NCBI GenBank assembly: GCA_038030265.1
Contig: CM075943.1
Span: 38,936,001-39,000,000 of the forward strand
Reading direction: 5' to 3'
From: Corythucha ciliata
Taxonomy: Eukaryota > Arthropoda > Insecta > Hemiptera > Tingidae
Length of the DNA: 64,000 bases
A program made the position numbers and the translations under genes. Below the pieces are notes generated by a model, which had not been told where the DNA came from, ran no database searches, and worked only from the letters and a program-made list of their open reading frames with translations. Positions 46,001 to 55,941 of this stretch are shown here, piece by piece (the stretch's first letter is position 1; every line of letters starts with the position of its first letter).

Positions 46001-49000
46001 GTGCGGAATTTCCTGAAGATTTAAATGAGCCCTTGAAGTCCACGATTGGTACAGAAATACGGTGGTAATTTCCGTAACGCGGAGTAGGCGGGGTATGATT
46101 GGAGGGGGGTCGAGGAATCACATGTACAACTCCCCCTTAAATTCGAGCATTTTGTCAGCCATTTCAGCCAAATTTTCGAGGGTTTCGTTGCTGATGACGA
46201 GGATGTTTTTAACGTTCTCGGGCATCTTGTCAAGCCATAGGGTTTTGAGGACACCCTTTCGGTAACGTCGTTTCCGGCAAGGGCCTTCATTCTTCGAAGA
46301 AATTGAGTTGGCTTTTCATCTCCTAATTCGAGGTTAGACATTAATCGACGATGCCTTTGTTCTTCACTTTCTCTGAACGTGTTGAATAATCTTTCTTTTG
46401 CTGCTGAATATTTGTCTAATCGAGGCGATTGTATGATGTCCCAGATATTTTCAAGTATCGCGGGGTCCATCTGAGCGACGAGATAGTTAAATTTTGTTTG
46501 TTCGCTCGTGATTCCACTAATGGCGTAATGAGCCTCGACTTGAAAAAACCATATCTCGGGCTTTTCTTTCCAAAATGGTGGAATGGCGCTTCCATGCGAG
46601 ATCCACTGCCACCTTCTTGCTGCAACGACATGTTGAAAACAAAAGTAGTCGGGGGTCACCAATTCTAGTCGTCAGGCGGTAATTAATAAGACCGAGACTA
46701 AATGAAGAACTATTTTTTACGACCAAAGGCAAAAAAAGCAACTGACTTTATTTTTACGTGTTGATGAAAAATGATTAAAATTTAATATAAAATTTGTAAT
46801 GAAGCAGTGGACAACTGTGCTGCCAACAGACCCGTGAGTGGACGGACTTGTTCTCAATGTTTTCGGGTTGACTACGGCAGTTTTTCGTCCAAAATAGATA
46901 GCAGCACGGACGAATCGGCTTCTTTCCTTAGTTCGAACCAGGCCTAAGTGCAAGAGCAAGTTTCTGGATGGAGACGATTTAATGAGGAAGTTTCACATTT
47001 TCCAAAAATATTTGTTTTCGATTAGCCACATCAATCCTTCCACGTAAATAAATAAATAAAAATTTTGAACCCTTCAGAAATATTTTGTATTTCTCAACAA
47101 AAGTTGGCATATTTGAAATCCCGCCAAAACGAACATTTTCCGCAACGTAATCGTCGTTGTATTCTCTGTCCTTTTCATGCCTCTAAATAGCTCATCTGTT
47201 TATCCTCCACTATTGTATTATTGGAGAGCTCTAGTAGAAAATAAGGCAAAGAAACACAACAAACCGCTCTTCGACAGATACATTACTGGTGACTTTTTTT
47301 CGGAAAGCGCCTATGACGCAAACATGCTAGCTGGCGTGTTTGAAATGACCTAAAACTTCAAAAATCGCGTATTTATTAACTGTTGGATTATTTTACGAAC
47401 GGATCACGATTTATTCTCTATTTTAGCATAAAATAAACCTTAAAAAATAAATTTATGAATAAGTTCTGACCCATGAAACTTCCTCATTTACCAAGCTTCT
47501 GATTTCGCGGGTTTGGCCCTTGTAAACCCCCAAATTTTGCTGATATTACACTCGAAAACCCCAATTTCGCGCCTTTTGCTTACTCAAAAAACCAGTTTCT
47601 CATGATTGAATCCTTTACAAGCGAATTTTGATCGTCTCTCCTCTTATTTACTCAATGGCAACATCTCAAATAGTACATTGTACATAGTATGTACTTGAAT
47701 ATTGCACCTTTTGGTAATGTTAGATTGGTTTCCCAAATTAAAATTGGCATAATGGTCTGCCAGCGAAATCCATTTCCTCCAATTTAATTAAATTTTCTTC
47801 TTCTTTACGAGTTTCACTTCATTTCAGACGGAGATCTGATCACGATATTCGACAGCTCCGACCTTTCGTTCGCCATTCAGTACAGTCGAGTCCTCAAGCT
47901 TACTCTTTTCGTCAGTGGTGAAGGTAGTAAAAGTGGCCTGTACCAACCGCCGCAAATGAATAAAATCCGCGGTCAGTTAAGAAGTATTAGGGATCAAGTG
48001 AATCAACTGTTGGACATGGTCGAACCGAGAAATTACCAGTCTTTTTCTTCTTCTTCTCAAGAAAGTGAGTTTTGTTTTTTCATTCTTCTTTTTCTAAATT
48101 CCTGGCTGTTTCTTTACCGCGGAAATGGTTTTTGTGTGTGTGTGTCCTTGTCAGATGATAACAAACCCAATGGTGGTATTTCCACTCAAGCTAGCTCTAA
48201 AGAATTTGATCCTTTGCAAGGGGAAGATAAATCGGATGATAAGAAAACAGAAACTGGAAAAGGTTAGCCCAGTTTTTTTGTGATTAATAAGTTTAAGGCG
48301 CTATTACTAATTTCGCCCTGATTATTTCATAGATACTCCAATTAAGACTGAAGACAGTAAAGGTTCTCTAGAAGCGCAACAGGCTGAAGCTCAGAGGTTG
48401 TTAATGCAACAGCAACAACAACAGGCGCAACAGCAGCAGCAGCAGCAGCAACAACAGCAGCAGCAACAACAACAACAGCAGCACCAGTTAGCCGCCGCTC
48501 AGAGCGCCGCCGGGATGCAACTGGGTCCTCATGGTCATCACCCGAGTCATTCTGCTGCTCTTCAGCAACAGATCCAGCCACGTCAGTTTTTTTTTTGTTC
48601 CCCCCCCCCATTAAATATATATAGTTAACAGCTGGCGAAGGGGAGATGCCCTCTCGATACCTATTTCAATCCAAGTATCCTGAACCTCATAGGTACTAAT
48701 TATTCATGTGTTTTATTTCCTTAATGTTTCAGCCTACGGACAGTACTCGGTTCAAGCGTTTCAACCTCCTCATCCCGCCTACAGCAGCCCTTCTTATATG
48801 CAAGGGTACGTATCAAACAACAAACCTCGCGATTTGCTCGATCATTCAATTTTTCACATTCTTTCCGAGTTATCGTGAAAAAAAAAACTTGGTACCTATC
48901 TTTTATTCTCTTCCCCGTGCTTCGTGAGCGCTCTTATTACTCTTCTAGTAATCAAAACCTTCAGATCAGAGCCCCTTATTTTTTGTTGTATCAATTTTCC

Positions 49001-49348
49001 CTTTTTTGTGTAATTTGGACAATTTTTTCTTCTTGTCTGCCTTCAAGGGAACCGATCTACAAGAGACGGTGCAAGTGGAACCTTTAAAAAAATAGCTTTT
49101 CTTTCTTGATGAAAGTCATTCCAATTTTGAAAAGGAAAAAAGTAGTTTTCTATTGGACATATTGCAAAAGATGAAAGTTAGTTTCCAATAAAAGTGTTTT
49201 AATGTGATAAAACTTGTACCTTAAGATTGAATTTTTAAAAATACTCAATCCGGTGACTCTCTTAGGAAAATTCTATAATTCCTTTTTTTGTAACTGAAAG
49301 ACTTGATTTTGCTCTCTATCTCTTTTTTTTTATTTCTCTGGAAACGTG

Positions 49349-49382
<34 letters not shown>

Positions 49383-51500
49383 AATTTCACTTCCATGTTC
49401 CCCAAGGATCACTTTTGTCTGTTAACGTACTTTGGAAGTCACTGAGTTAGCGCAAGAAGCCTCGCGTGGCTTCGGCGTTTCTTAAAATTTATTTTCACAC
49501 GTTTCTAGTTCCTAGCGCTAACTTGAAGATTTTTTAAAACATGATTTAGAACAGTTTATTTGAGTCATTAGATGATTTTTCGTCCTTCGAAAAGAATAAT
49601 GTAATTATTTTGTACAGTTTTTAAAGCTAATGTTAAACTTTTAGCTGGTTAATTTGTTTGTATTCTTTCTTGTTTTTTTCAAAAAACATCAAACGAAAAC
49701 CAAAATGTCGAAATAACCGTACCCCATTCAAGAAAAAATATTAATAAAAGCTTTGGTGGTTAAGAAAGAAAATTATTTTATTGTTTTTTTAAAGGTCCCA
49801 CTCACCCAACCTTCGATTCCCAGTAAAATGTTCTACTTAGCTGATGATTTGAAGGTTTACTATTAGCTGGTTATGGTAGTTTACGTATCTGTTAGTTTTA
49901 TTCTTCGACTAGTCATCTTTCTCATTCATTACGAGTACTTTGTTGTGTTTCATAATCATTTTCAAGTGTCTTATTTAGAAAGAGGTCCGGCAAGGGCCTC
50001 ACATTCGCCCTTGGAGCTTACTTCTAATCAATGAGCATTAGACTCCGTTTAACTCAACCGGTTGATTGAAACGTCCCTCCCGTATTCTGGGCAGCAGTGG
50101 TTTTGATCATGTGACAACCAAAGTGGCACATCTATTCGCTCTGTCTACTCGGTGGAATAGGAGGAGGAGCGTGTAGGATGGAAAAAGGTAGAAGCTGGCT
50201 ATTTGTCCCCTTAGAATGGGGCCTTCATTTCCTCCCTATAAGTAGGAGATCAACTACCTGGTCGTGGTCCTGGGAAGCTCTCACCAGATGTCCAGACCAG
50301 ATATCATCCAATAATTTCGTAAAACTGGGAATGTAGGGAGGTAGGGATATCAATCTCTAGACGTGTACCAATAAAGTTGAGAAAAAAATCGTAATTTTTC
50401 AACTGTTTGATTGAATGATCAAATTAGTTCGTCCACAATATTGAAAACTCTGCCCACTGAATGTCGATTCTCAGTCAGCTGCGACCCGTCTGCTCGGGTC
50501 AATTGACTGAGATCATCTGAAATTTTGAGATGTATCGTAAGGCGGGATATCAAGTGGCACTGCTTACTCTCTTGCCATCATTGCCACACGTACCATAATT
50601 ATATTATACGAACCATTATTGGTATCTCGGTGAAATATACCATGATTACCGGTGGATGGTGCCGGAGTTGCCAGATTAGACTAAGAACCGCGCTTCAGGC
50701 TATTTCTGGAGGCAACAATTTCGACCCAGAACCTGATTATTCAAGCAGAAAACTAAATCTTGCTATCAGAATCTCATTGGCTTAGCTGTCAAACGTGTAT
50801 AGAGTCCAAGAAACCACATTTTTTCAATAAAACTTCTTGACAAAATCTTATTGCAGGGTACAAAATTCGTTATTTAGCCCCCAAAAAGAAAGAAGTCCAG
50901 TTTTGTTCCAAGATCTCAGATAATTTGGCTATGTAGGAACCGTTTATTTTGCGCCCGATCTCGTTGGATCAGTCGAATGCACCGTGGATTGGACCGCGTC
51001 TAGAGGCGACGCTTATTTCACAATCTAAAAATGACCAATGACAAGCGTCTCCAAAATGATAGCCGGTGTCATTTTGGTGACTGGAAAACGAGTAGAAGGC
51101 CTCACGTCTCGGGAGCATCCATACACGTGAATCTTATCACTTTTTTCTCTCTACTATGGCAAATGTTTCAAGAAATGCAAATTACTTTTTTTTTAAATTG
51201 CAAACTATTTCCCCGCGTTATTTAATTTCAACCCGAACACACAAACTAGTAGCGTCCACCCTCCTTTAATCCCCCTGTTGTCTTATCTTTCACTACAGCC
51301 AATTCTCTTCGCCGGGTCACAGCGTCTCTGGTGGTCACTCGAAACCGCCCGGCCCACCGTCATCAGGCGGCATGTACAGAACCCCAGCCGGCTATCCGGA
51401 TCCATCGTCGGCCGGTGCTCCCGACCCGTCTCAAATGAGGTTTCCTCCGCAGTCGCAGTACTCGGCCAAACCCCAGAATCCGTACAATAAGTATCAATGA
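40031..51500 (+). CDS. TFG: TFG (Trk-fused gene homologue), PB1-domain ER-exit protein, complete, seven exons
   Basis: Exons 40031-40117, 40226-40367, 47828-48064, 48155-48262, 48333-48581, 48733-48805 and 51299-51500 (TGA) join in frame at GT/AG sites to give 365 residues. TFG forms oligomers at ER exit sites and organises COPII vesicle traffic. The PB1 domain (about residues 22-103) starts at [20 protein letters not shown] and has the acidic OPCA-type segment [18 protein letters not shown] across the exon 2/3 joint. A short coiled coil follows (about 112-140, with [20 protein letters not shown]). Then come a Ser/Asp/Lys linker, a polyglutamine tract (48403-48480) and a Pro/Gln/Tyr/Gly-rich tail ending NPYNKYQ, as in animal TFG (human about 400 residues). 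Intron 2 is 7.46 kb and full of transposons; intron 6 is 2.5 kb. Confidence 0.95.
41065..41190. mobile_element. Short hairpin MITE with GGACCAGCCAATAAAAT core
   Basis: GGTGTTAAGAACATTTTCGG and CGGACCAGCCAATAAAATGA face ATTCTATTGGCTGGTCCGAA and ATGTTCCTAGCACCTT. It is a sibling of 38835-38990 and lies in TFG intron 2. Confidence 0.75.
41228..42715 (-). mobile_element. Internally deleted mariner-type transposon in TFG intron 2
   Basis: The ends CAGGGTGTTAACGTTAAAT (41228) and CGACCTTAACGTTGACACCCTG (to 42715, followed by TA) match the 13658-17152 element. The long arms meet near AGCTTTCTTTAGGTCTAGTC (41766) and its inverse (42320). The minus strand at about 42195-42290 still encodes [16 protein letters not shown] and [12 protein letters not shown], the C-terminal end of the transposase, so the element derives from an autonomous relative by internal deletion. 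Another MITE (41396-41543) is inserted in its left arm. Confidence 0.85.
41396..41543. mobile_element. 148-bp MITE nested in the left arm of the mariner-type element
   Basis: GGCCCGATTTCACCAAC (41396) faces GTTGGTGAAAATGGGCC (to 41543). The host arm reads GCGTTACTAA before it and AAAACGACTGTAACT after it. In the intact relative (13801-13826) these parts are contiguous, which fixes the insertion point. Confidence 0.85.
42716..43110. other. TFG intron 2, no recognisable feature
   Basis: Unique-looking intron sequence between two elements. Confidence 0.4.
43111..43481. mobile_element. Palindromic MITE of the TTAA family, second copy
   Basis: The left arm (GAGATGTACGTGTGTTTCCT) and right arm (AGGAACATGTTCGTACAACTC, then CCTCTTAA) enclose the same centre as 45743-46136. 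The right flank keeps TTAA (43478-43481); the left one is lost. Identity with the other copies is moderate, so it is older. Confidence 0.78.
43639..43747. mobile_element. Short hairpin element, about 110 bp
   Basis: AAGTACGAAGGAGTGTTATA faces TATAACACCCCTTCGCACTT. This is a small palindrome in TFG intron 2, probably a MITE. Confidence 0.6.
43748..44137. other. TFG intron 2, no recognisable feature
   Basis: Short overlapping frames only; nothing recognised. Confidence 0.4.
44138..44320. mobile_element. Dispersed MITE-like repeat, copy 1
   Basis: GGGGATGGATGGTGCAAAGG and GAAATGACGTCAATG, followed by an ACAAGAAAAATTGCCCC and CCACACCATCCATT end, match 57650-57840 in inverse orientation. The ends GGATGGTG and CACCATCC are inverted repeats. 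Confidence 0.65.
44637..45132. mobile_element. 496-bp palindromic MITE
   Basis: GTCTGTTCGCGAA at 44638 faces TTCGCGAACAGAC ending at 45132. Inner blocks CAAGCTGGGGCAGCTGG and CACCAGCTGCCCCAGCTTG also face each other, as do CAGGCTGGTGCA motifs. The arms are about 150 nt and diverged. No transposase. Confidence 0.75.
45330..45465 (-). pseudogene. Integrase core fragment
   Basis: Minus-strand translation shows [35 protein letters not shown] and EVIPL. This is the start of the integrase catalytic core of Gypsy elements, with the first catalytic Asp in HMDIIGPL. It lasts only about 45 codons and is fused to the end of gag. Everything between gag and integrase has been lost. Confidence 0.82.
45456..46631 (-). 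pseudogene. Gypsy gag gene, frameshifted and split by a MITE
   Basis: This starts near [15 protein letters not shown] (ATG at 46631), changes frame, then reads [20 protein letters not shown], the capsid-type region of arthropod Gypsy gags ([45 protein letters not shown]). Another frame change follows near 46275. A MITE splits the C-terminal part, and the last piece has the [20 protein letters not shown] motif typical of these gags in place of a standard zinc knuckle. It is a defective fossil. Confidence 0.85.
45743..46136. mobile_element. 394-bp palindromic MITE with TTAA target duplication, inside gag
   Basis: The terminal repeats GGGGGAGTTGTACATGTG and CACATGTACAACTCCCCC are perfect, and near-perfect for about 36 nt. 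The element is flanked by TTAA on both sides (45739-45742 and 46137-46140). The gag reading continues across the site if one TTAA is kept, which proves the insertion. TTAA is the target of piggyBac-type transposases (TTA of Harbinger types). Partial relatives: 10165-10440 and 43111-43481. Confidence 0.92.
46991..47489. other. TFG intron 2, dispersed repeat fragment
   Basis: 47180-47400 (GAGAGCTCTAGTAGAAAATA, CAAAGAAACACAACAAACCGC, ATGACCTA and AACTTCAAAAATCG) is a diverged relative of 23020-23215 and 24180-24375, the flank carried in the 965-bp duplication. So that flank is itself a dispersed repeat. Confidence 0.7.
47490..47640 (+). repeat. Degenerate array, about 31-nt unit, in TFG intron 2
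   Basis: Four to five units, for example GATTTCGCGGGTTTGGCCC plus TTGTAAACCC, and CAATTTCGCGCCTTTTGC plus TTACTCAAAAAACC. Same family as 641-1190 and 32590-32830. It lies about 190 bp before TFG exon 3. Confidence 0.75.
48403..48480 (+). repeat. CAG/CAA repeat encoding polyglutamine in TFG
   Basis: A mixed CAA/CAG tract in TFG exon 5 encodes about 25 Gln, interrupted by one Ala. CAA interruptions are frequent, which usually stabilises such tracts. The antisense frame at 48342-48611 (Val/Ala-rich) is only its shadow. Confidence 0.9.
48806..51298. other. TFG intron 6, mostly unique sequence
   Basis: A 2.5-kb intron with a (TTA)n microsatellite and no transposon that I recognise. Short open frames (48875-49087, 50525-50785, 51031-51225) have no family resemblance. 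Confidence 0.5.
49350..49384. repeat. (TTA)n microsatellite
   Basis: About eleven tandem TTA/ATT units in TFG intron 6. Confidence 0.85.
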
Positions 51501-51782
51501 GTGGTGGGTGCGAATGGTTTATATTTGAATGTGAATATTTGGAAATGGGGGAGGGGATAATTATGAAGAAAGAATGCCTTGGGAATGGAATAAGGGGAGG
51601 GAGTGATCTGTGAGTGAGAGCACGCCGGCCTACTCGAAAGTATTTTAAATTGACAAAGTATCGATATCTAAGTAATGAAAATTATGTCGGTCCTGCAACG
51701 ATGTTTTTAATGCCTCTTCCTATTATTTTGACCAGATTTTTTTTTTTTTTTTTTTTTTTTAAAAAAGTTGTCAATATTGGTT

Positions 51783-51813
<31 letters not shown>

Positions 51814-52076
51814 CTTGTTTTTTTTTTTGTCCCAAGTGGTTTGCCTGGCCCTTGAGACAGAGAATTGTCGTTCTTTTAATTCATTAAGAAGTAATGAATG
51901 TACCTATAAAAAAGTATCATCTGCGGTTTTCATTAAAGTGAAAAATAGTCATTATTGAAGTTTTTTACTTTTCCTACTAAGTGCGGAAAAAATCGTGTTT
52001 ACAGCGTTTTGTAAAAAATATAAATAATTTTTATATTTTTTTCGACGACAGACTTTTTAACTTGAGAAGGATTGAC
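51501..52076. other. TFG 3' UTR and gap to the next gene
   Basis: Two long T-runs (near 51737-51760 and 51787-51832) lie in the TFG 3' UTR. The next gene begins only 576 nt after the TFG stop on the same strand. A possible acceptor, CGACGACAG ending at 52050, would allow a 5' UTR intron there. Confidence 0.45.
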
Positions 52077-53109
52077 ATGTTGAAATCGGATTTGGCTGAT
52101 TTGTATGATCCTATAGAAAGCAACAAAGTTCTATACCGTGCTCTAATTCGAGAATCGGAAAGAGTTCGGATCGAAATCAGCTCGCTGACCGAAGAGCACA
52201 GCCTATTTTTGAATCATCGAAACGCTCGGTATGCGCCAGAATTTTGGTTCCTGGACGAAGACATCCTACAGAAACTCACCGGAAATGAGGATGAGGTTGA
52301 ATCCGCCTATGACGAGCTCAAAACGGACAAGATTCACCTTGCTCAACACGTGAATAGCCTTCCCAATGTAATAAAACAAAAGCACAAGGCTATTCAGTAT
52401 TTTAATATCGTCGGTAGGGAATTGCTGGACAATACGAGGCCGTCTGCTGATGCAAACATCACAACCGTCGCAGAAATAAACGAGAGAAAACAACATATTC
52501 ACAACTTGATCAACGAAATAATGAACCTAACCCTTTCGTGCTCGCAGTCCGATGCCAAGTGCGCGTTCATGGACAATAAAATTGAGAATTTGAGCCGTGA
52601 TGTCACAATGGAAGAAAAAAAACCCAAAGGGTACGATGGTGTGTCAATCAAACTGGAAGCGACGGAAATTCAAAACACCATTCTGAACGAACTACTCGGT
52701 CAAGTAACTGGCAAAATTAAAGAGATCGACACTCACATGTCATTGATGAAAGAGAGACGCTATATCAATTTGGTCGATGTCTGCAAACGGAAACACGGGA
52801 CAACGATGAGAATGTTGAAAGCACTTTATCCTCCAAAACAAGAGAAAGCTCTGGAGGAAAGAACAAGAGTAAATATTTATCACCTCTCCACAAACAAATT
52901 CCAAGATAAATAAGTTACACTATTTCTGCTCAAAGTTTAAAAGAGATTTAGATTGGGAAGAATCACGGGGTCTTCATGTCAGTAAATTCGTGGTAAACAA
53001 GGAAACAAAAGTACGCCTGACTTATATGCGACGCGAATTGAAAGAATTGAACTTAATTTCTGACCAACTGCAACAAGTTAAAGAGAAAATAAAAAATGGA
53101 TTTTATTGA
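52077..53109 (+). CDS. Unrecognised coiled-coil protein, two exons
   Basis: Exons 52077-52868 and 52936-53109 join in phase 0 across a 67-nt GT/AG intron to give 321 residues. The frame is open a little upstream, but 52077 is the first in-frame ATG after the likely acceptor at 52050. The protein is rich in Glu, Lys and Asn and looks largely alpha-helical with heptad-like spacing, for example NKIENLSRDVTMEEKK and LKELNLISDQLQQVKEKI. A less charged segment, RYAPEFWFLDEDILQKLTG (about residues 50-68), stands out. There is no signal peptide or membrane segment. I do not recognise the family; ciliary, spindle or flagellar coiled-coil proteins would be candidates. The clean intron and long open frame support a real gene. 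Confidence 0.75.
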
Positions 53110-54487
53110 ACAGTTTTACCGTTAATTATTCTGGTTTCATTTTACTTAACCTTAGGGGTTTCGGTATTTCAGGGTAGATGGGAGGGGGGCGATTTGAGAA
53201 TAAACCCCGAGAAATTTGGTTTTCCAAAGGGCAAAATTGGTGTCTTGGGGTATGTTTATATAGGAGCGGTGAATAAAGAAAAGAGCTAAGAGCATGGGCG
53301 CAACGTAGGGGAGAGGGGCACCCCAGAAAAATCTGGAAAAATAAAAGTTCGTGCATCTTCGACTGCGTTGAATAATAATAAGTGAACACATAGTAGGATT
53401 GTGAATCCGTTTATTCTTCAAATGCAATGTCACTTTAATTTTTCCTGTGCCAGAGCTTGAATTTCTCAAGAAAGAGAGCAAAACAAATGAATTTTGGCAC
53501 CTGTTATTATTAACATTTTTAGCCCAAAATGTATGACTTTTTCGCTTCTTTTCGAATTTTATTGTCAAAGGAGGGAGATAATTCCACTTTCGAGTACACC
53601 GTTGGAAAGCTGGGAAAACGGAGAAGTTTTTATGACGCTTGACAACGTGTGAAGCAATTTTTGGCGACACAGTAAATTGTTGTTTGAAGTCAAATTTTTG
53701 TTTTTTTGCATTGACGCAACGAAAACGTTACGTTTTTAGGCGCTTTTGACTATTTAGAATATTGATTTTGCATTCCTCCCATAGAAAATGTTCCGTAGAT
53801 TACGAAACTGCCATTACTTTTGAAAAAAAGGTGAAGTAGAAGCTGAGAAATAGCAGGTTTTCGTTGAAAAATACAGTTGCGCCTAAAAATCACTAAACAA
53901 AATATTACTCGAAAACAAAAAGAGATAGGCCAGTATCCGAATAGGACTTTTTTATCCCATTTTCGGTCTACTATTACCCAATTTTTTTTTTTTGCTACTC
54001 AAAACCGACCACCCTGTATAATAATTTTTGTATTTGGCGGGTTTTCTCCTTTTTTATTCTTAACGAGAGCAAAAATCCCAACCCAAAATAAAAAACATTT
54101 TTTTCCTCGAGTCTGAGGACTTGGTTTTCCATATGACTTTGGATTCTACGCACTTTGAAATGTAAAACTACAAATTTTTAGGGGGGTCAAACAACTTTAT
54201 TTGAGATACGATTACAAAGACTTATTATTGAGAAATAAAATGTCAAAAATAAGTTCCGACAGCAGCCTGTCGGGAACAGTGCATTTCATTCATGCCACAA
54301 TCGACTCAAACCTCATAAATCAGAACGATGTCAATCAATTATGAATGAAATTTAGGCCGTGGTATAGAAAGTCATATTCCTAAAAACGTGTTTATTTTTT
54401 ACCGAGTCGGTTAGGTTGTCTACTATACGATATGGGATGGGGGACTCAGAGAAGTTATTTGCCATTAAAATCTTTATCGCAGCCATA
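53110..54487. other. Intergenic, with a mariner-type MITE end fragment
   Basis: Overlapping minus-strand frames (53126-53670) look non-coding. 53930-54016 (TTTTCGGTCTACTATTACCC to GACCACCCTG followed by TA) resembles the right end of the 850-bp MITE family. Nothing else recognised. Confidence 0.45.
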
Positions 54488-54715
54488 TGTTTTTTTAGGG
54501 TGCTGAATTAAAAAATCCAGTTATCGACTAAATTCTGATATGGCTTCACCATAAAAATATCTTAAAACTGTGAAATTTGAATAATTGTTTTAGCTTTTCG
54601 CTTATAAATCCGAAAGGACGCATTCTAGAGAAAAAACATCCCTTAGCAGAAAGAAAGTTGACAAAATATATTTTTTTAAATAAACTAAAGTCAGCTCTTT
54701 AGCTTTCTTGGTCTC
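54488..54715 (+). repeat. Left arm of a widely spaced inverted repeat
   Basis: CCAGTTATCGACTAAATTC, ATATGGCTTCACCAT and AAAGTCAGCTCTTTAGC match, in inverse order and strand, 57230-57450. Identity is roughly 70-75 percent by eye. The two arms are 2.5 kb apart and enclose an LTR-like segment. Confidence 0.8.
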
Positions 54716-55531
54716 GCCTACACAGTGCGTTAAAGATGGACCATAGTTTCAACTTGGCCAAAATCTACCGCACTGAAGTTAGCCCCTCGCAGGACACCAC
54801 TAAATCACAGTGTACCAACTCTGGAACCAGCGAAACACCGCATATTTATTTTTGGGGGCCAAACTTTATACCAACCCCCAGTTTCGAACATTTTAATTTT
54901 TACTAAACCATAATACCACCACGAACATTTTGCGGTCCGTGCATCTCTCTGGTTTCCAAATTTTCCCAAATCTCATTTTCAAACTTTTGAAGAGAGCCTT
55001 TGTCTTAGATAAATCGAGAAAACCTGCCTCACCAATCGTTCATTCTTGAAACTTCACTTGAATGTCTTGAGAAAATCGTTCTTGGTGGGGATCGTGGGGG
55101 GGCTCAGAGAGAGCTTTAATTTTCACTCATCGAGTTTTGGGCCCTAGTCCCATTAGAAGATTTATTTTTACTGGGTTTCCTGAGGTGGTGCGCAAATTAT
55201 TCTTAGTGGACCCTTATCAAATTAGTTTGGTCAAGATTAAAATGATCCAAAGTGGGGGGGGGGGGCTGGCAAAAAGTTGGCCCCCCTAGTGCCGGTGGTA
55301 TTTGCCGGTTTCAGAGTGGGTAAGCTATCTAAATGTGATGGTGCGCTGCCATTTGCACGGTATGAGACCGTTTGACACCGATTTTTTTCACAAGGGGGGC
55401 TTACGTCAGTGATGCAGATTTTGGAAAAGTTGGAAACCATAGACAATCTTTAATGTGTACGCATTACTGTACGCCAGAGTGCAGCAGAAAGGGAAGAGAC
55501 CCGGACGTACGTAGGTGTGACTAAAATACCA
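54716..55531. other. Sequence inside the inverted repeat, no recognisable gene
   Basis: G-run at 55253-55265. No protein family is seen. Confidence 0.4.
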
Positions 55532-55930
55532 ATGGAAGACACAACGAAACCACCTAAAGAAGTCGCAACCGACAAAAATAACAACACACCGAATCCACCT
55601 GGGGTTACGACAACTGAATCAACGGCCGAGCAAGACCACGGAACGGTGAGCACAGACGTCGGACAACGCAAAGCCACCTCCTTCCTGATCACGTGCCCTA
55701 ATTTGCGGGATGGAACGCCCGGCCAGAATTTTGACGAGGTGTTTCCGCTGCGAACACATTTTACGGCAGGACAAAAAGAAACCCTGGCCCCACCTGACAA
55801 CCTGCGACAACGCCGCAACGGAGATTGGGAACTTGACCTGCAAGGCGTGCTTAGTACAATGAATGCAGCGTTTTCGAAGACAAACATCGGCAAAAAGGGC
55901 TGTGTCCAACCCTTTTTCGCCTCTTGCTAA
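55532..55930 (+). CDS. Unknown 132-codon open frame before an LTR-like sequence
   Basis: From ATG at 55532 (MEDTTKPPKEVATDKN) the product is hydrophilic, Thr/Pro/Asn-rich at first, and ends with a Gly/Cys segment (KKGCVQPFFASC). It is followed at once by a purine-rich GGGGGAAGGA and an LTR-like TGTAAATAATG. The position suggests the last coding piece of a retroelement, or a short gag-like remnant. No conserved domain is seen, so the call is tentative. Confidence 0.3.
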   Translation: MEDTTKPPKEVATDKNNNTPNPPGVTTTESTAEQDHGTVSTDVGQRKATSFLITCPNLRDGTPGQNFDEVFPLRTHFTAGQKETLAPPDNLRQRRNGDWELDLQGVLSTMNAAFSKTNIGKKGCVQPFFASC

Positions 55931-55941
55931 GGGGGAAGGAA

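Larger units (their letters stand above)
45135..46990 (-). mobile_element. Rearranged Gypsy-type LTR retrotransposon remnant
   Basis: On the minus strand, an LTR-like stretch with AATAAAG (about 46990-46666) is followed by a primer-binding-like TTGGTGACCCCCGACTAC (46661-46643), then gag (46631-45456), then directly an integrase piece (about 45465-45330). Protease, RT and RNase H are missing. At 45304-45325 a second TTGGTGACCCCGACTAC lies on the plus strand after a different LTR-like stretch with AATAAAG (about 45135-45303). So two LTR/primer-site ends face each other and the structure is chimeric. Confidence 0.8.

Noticed and set aside
48342..48611. Antisense Val/Ala-rich open frame over TFG exon 5
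   Set aside because: It is the shadow of the CAG/CAA tract; the sense strand is clearly coding.
51981..52076. Extending the coiled-coil gene upstream of 52077
   Set aside because: The frame is open, but it begins with GTG, lacks an ATG and is AT-rich. A likely splice acceptor at 52050 separates it.
55532..55930. Calling the 132-codon frame a viral envelope or gag protein
   Set aside because: No domain supports either; only its place before an LTR-like start hints at a retroelement.
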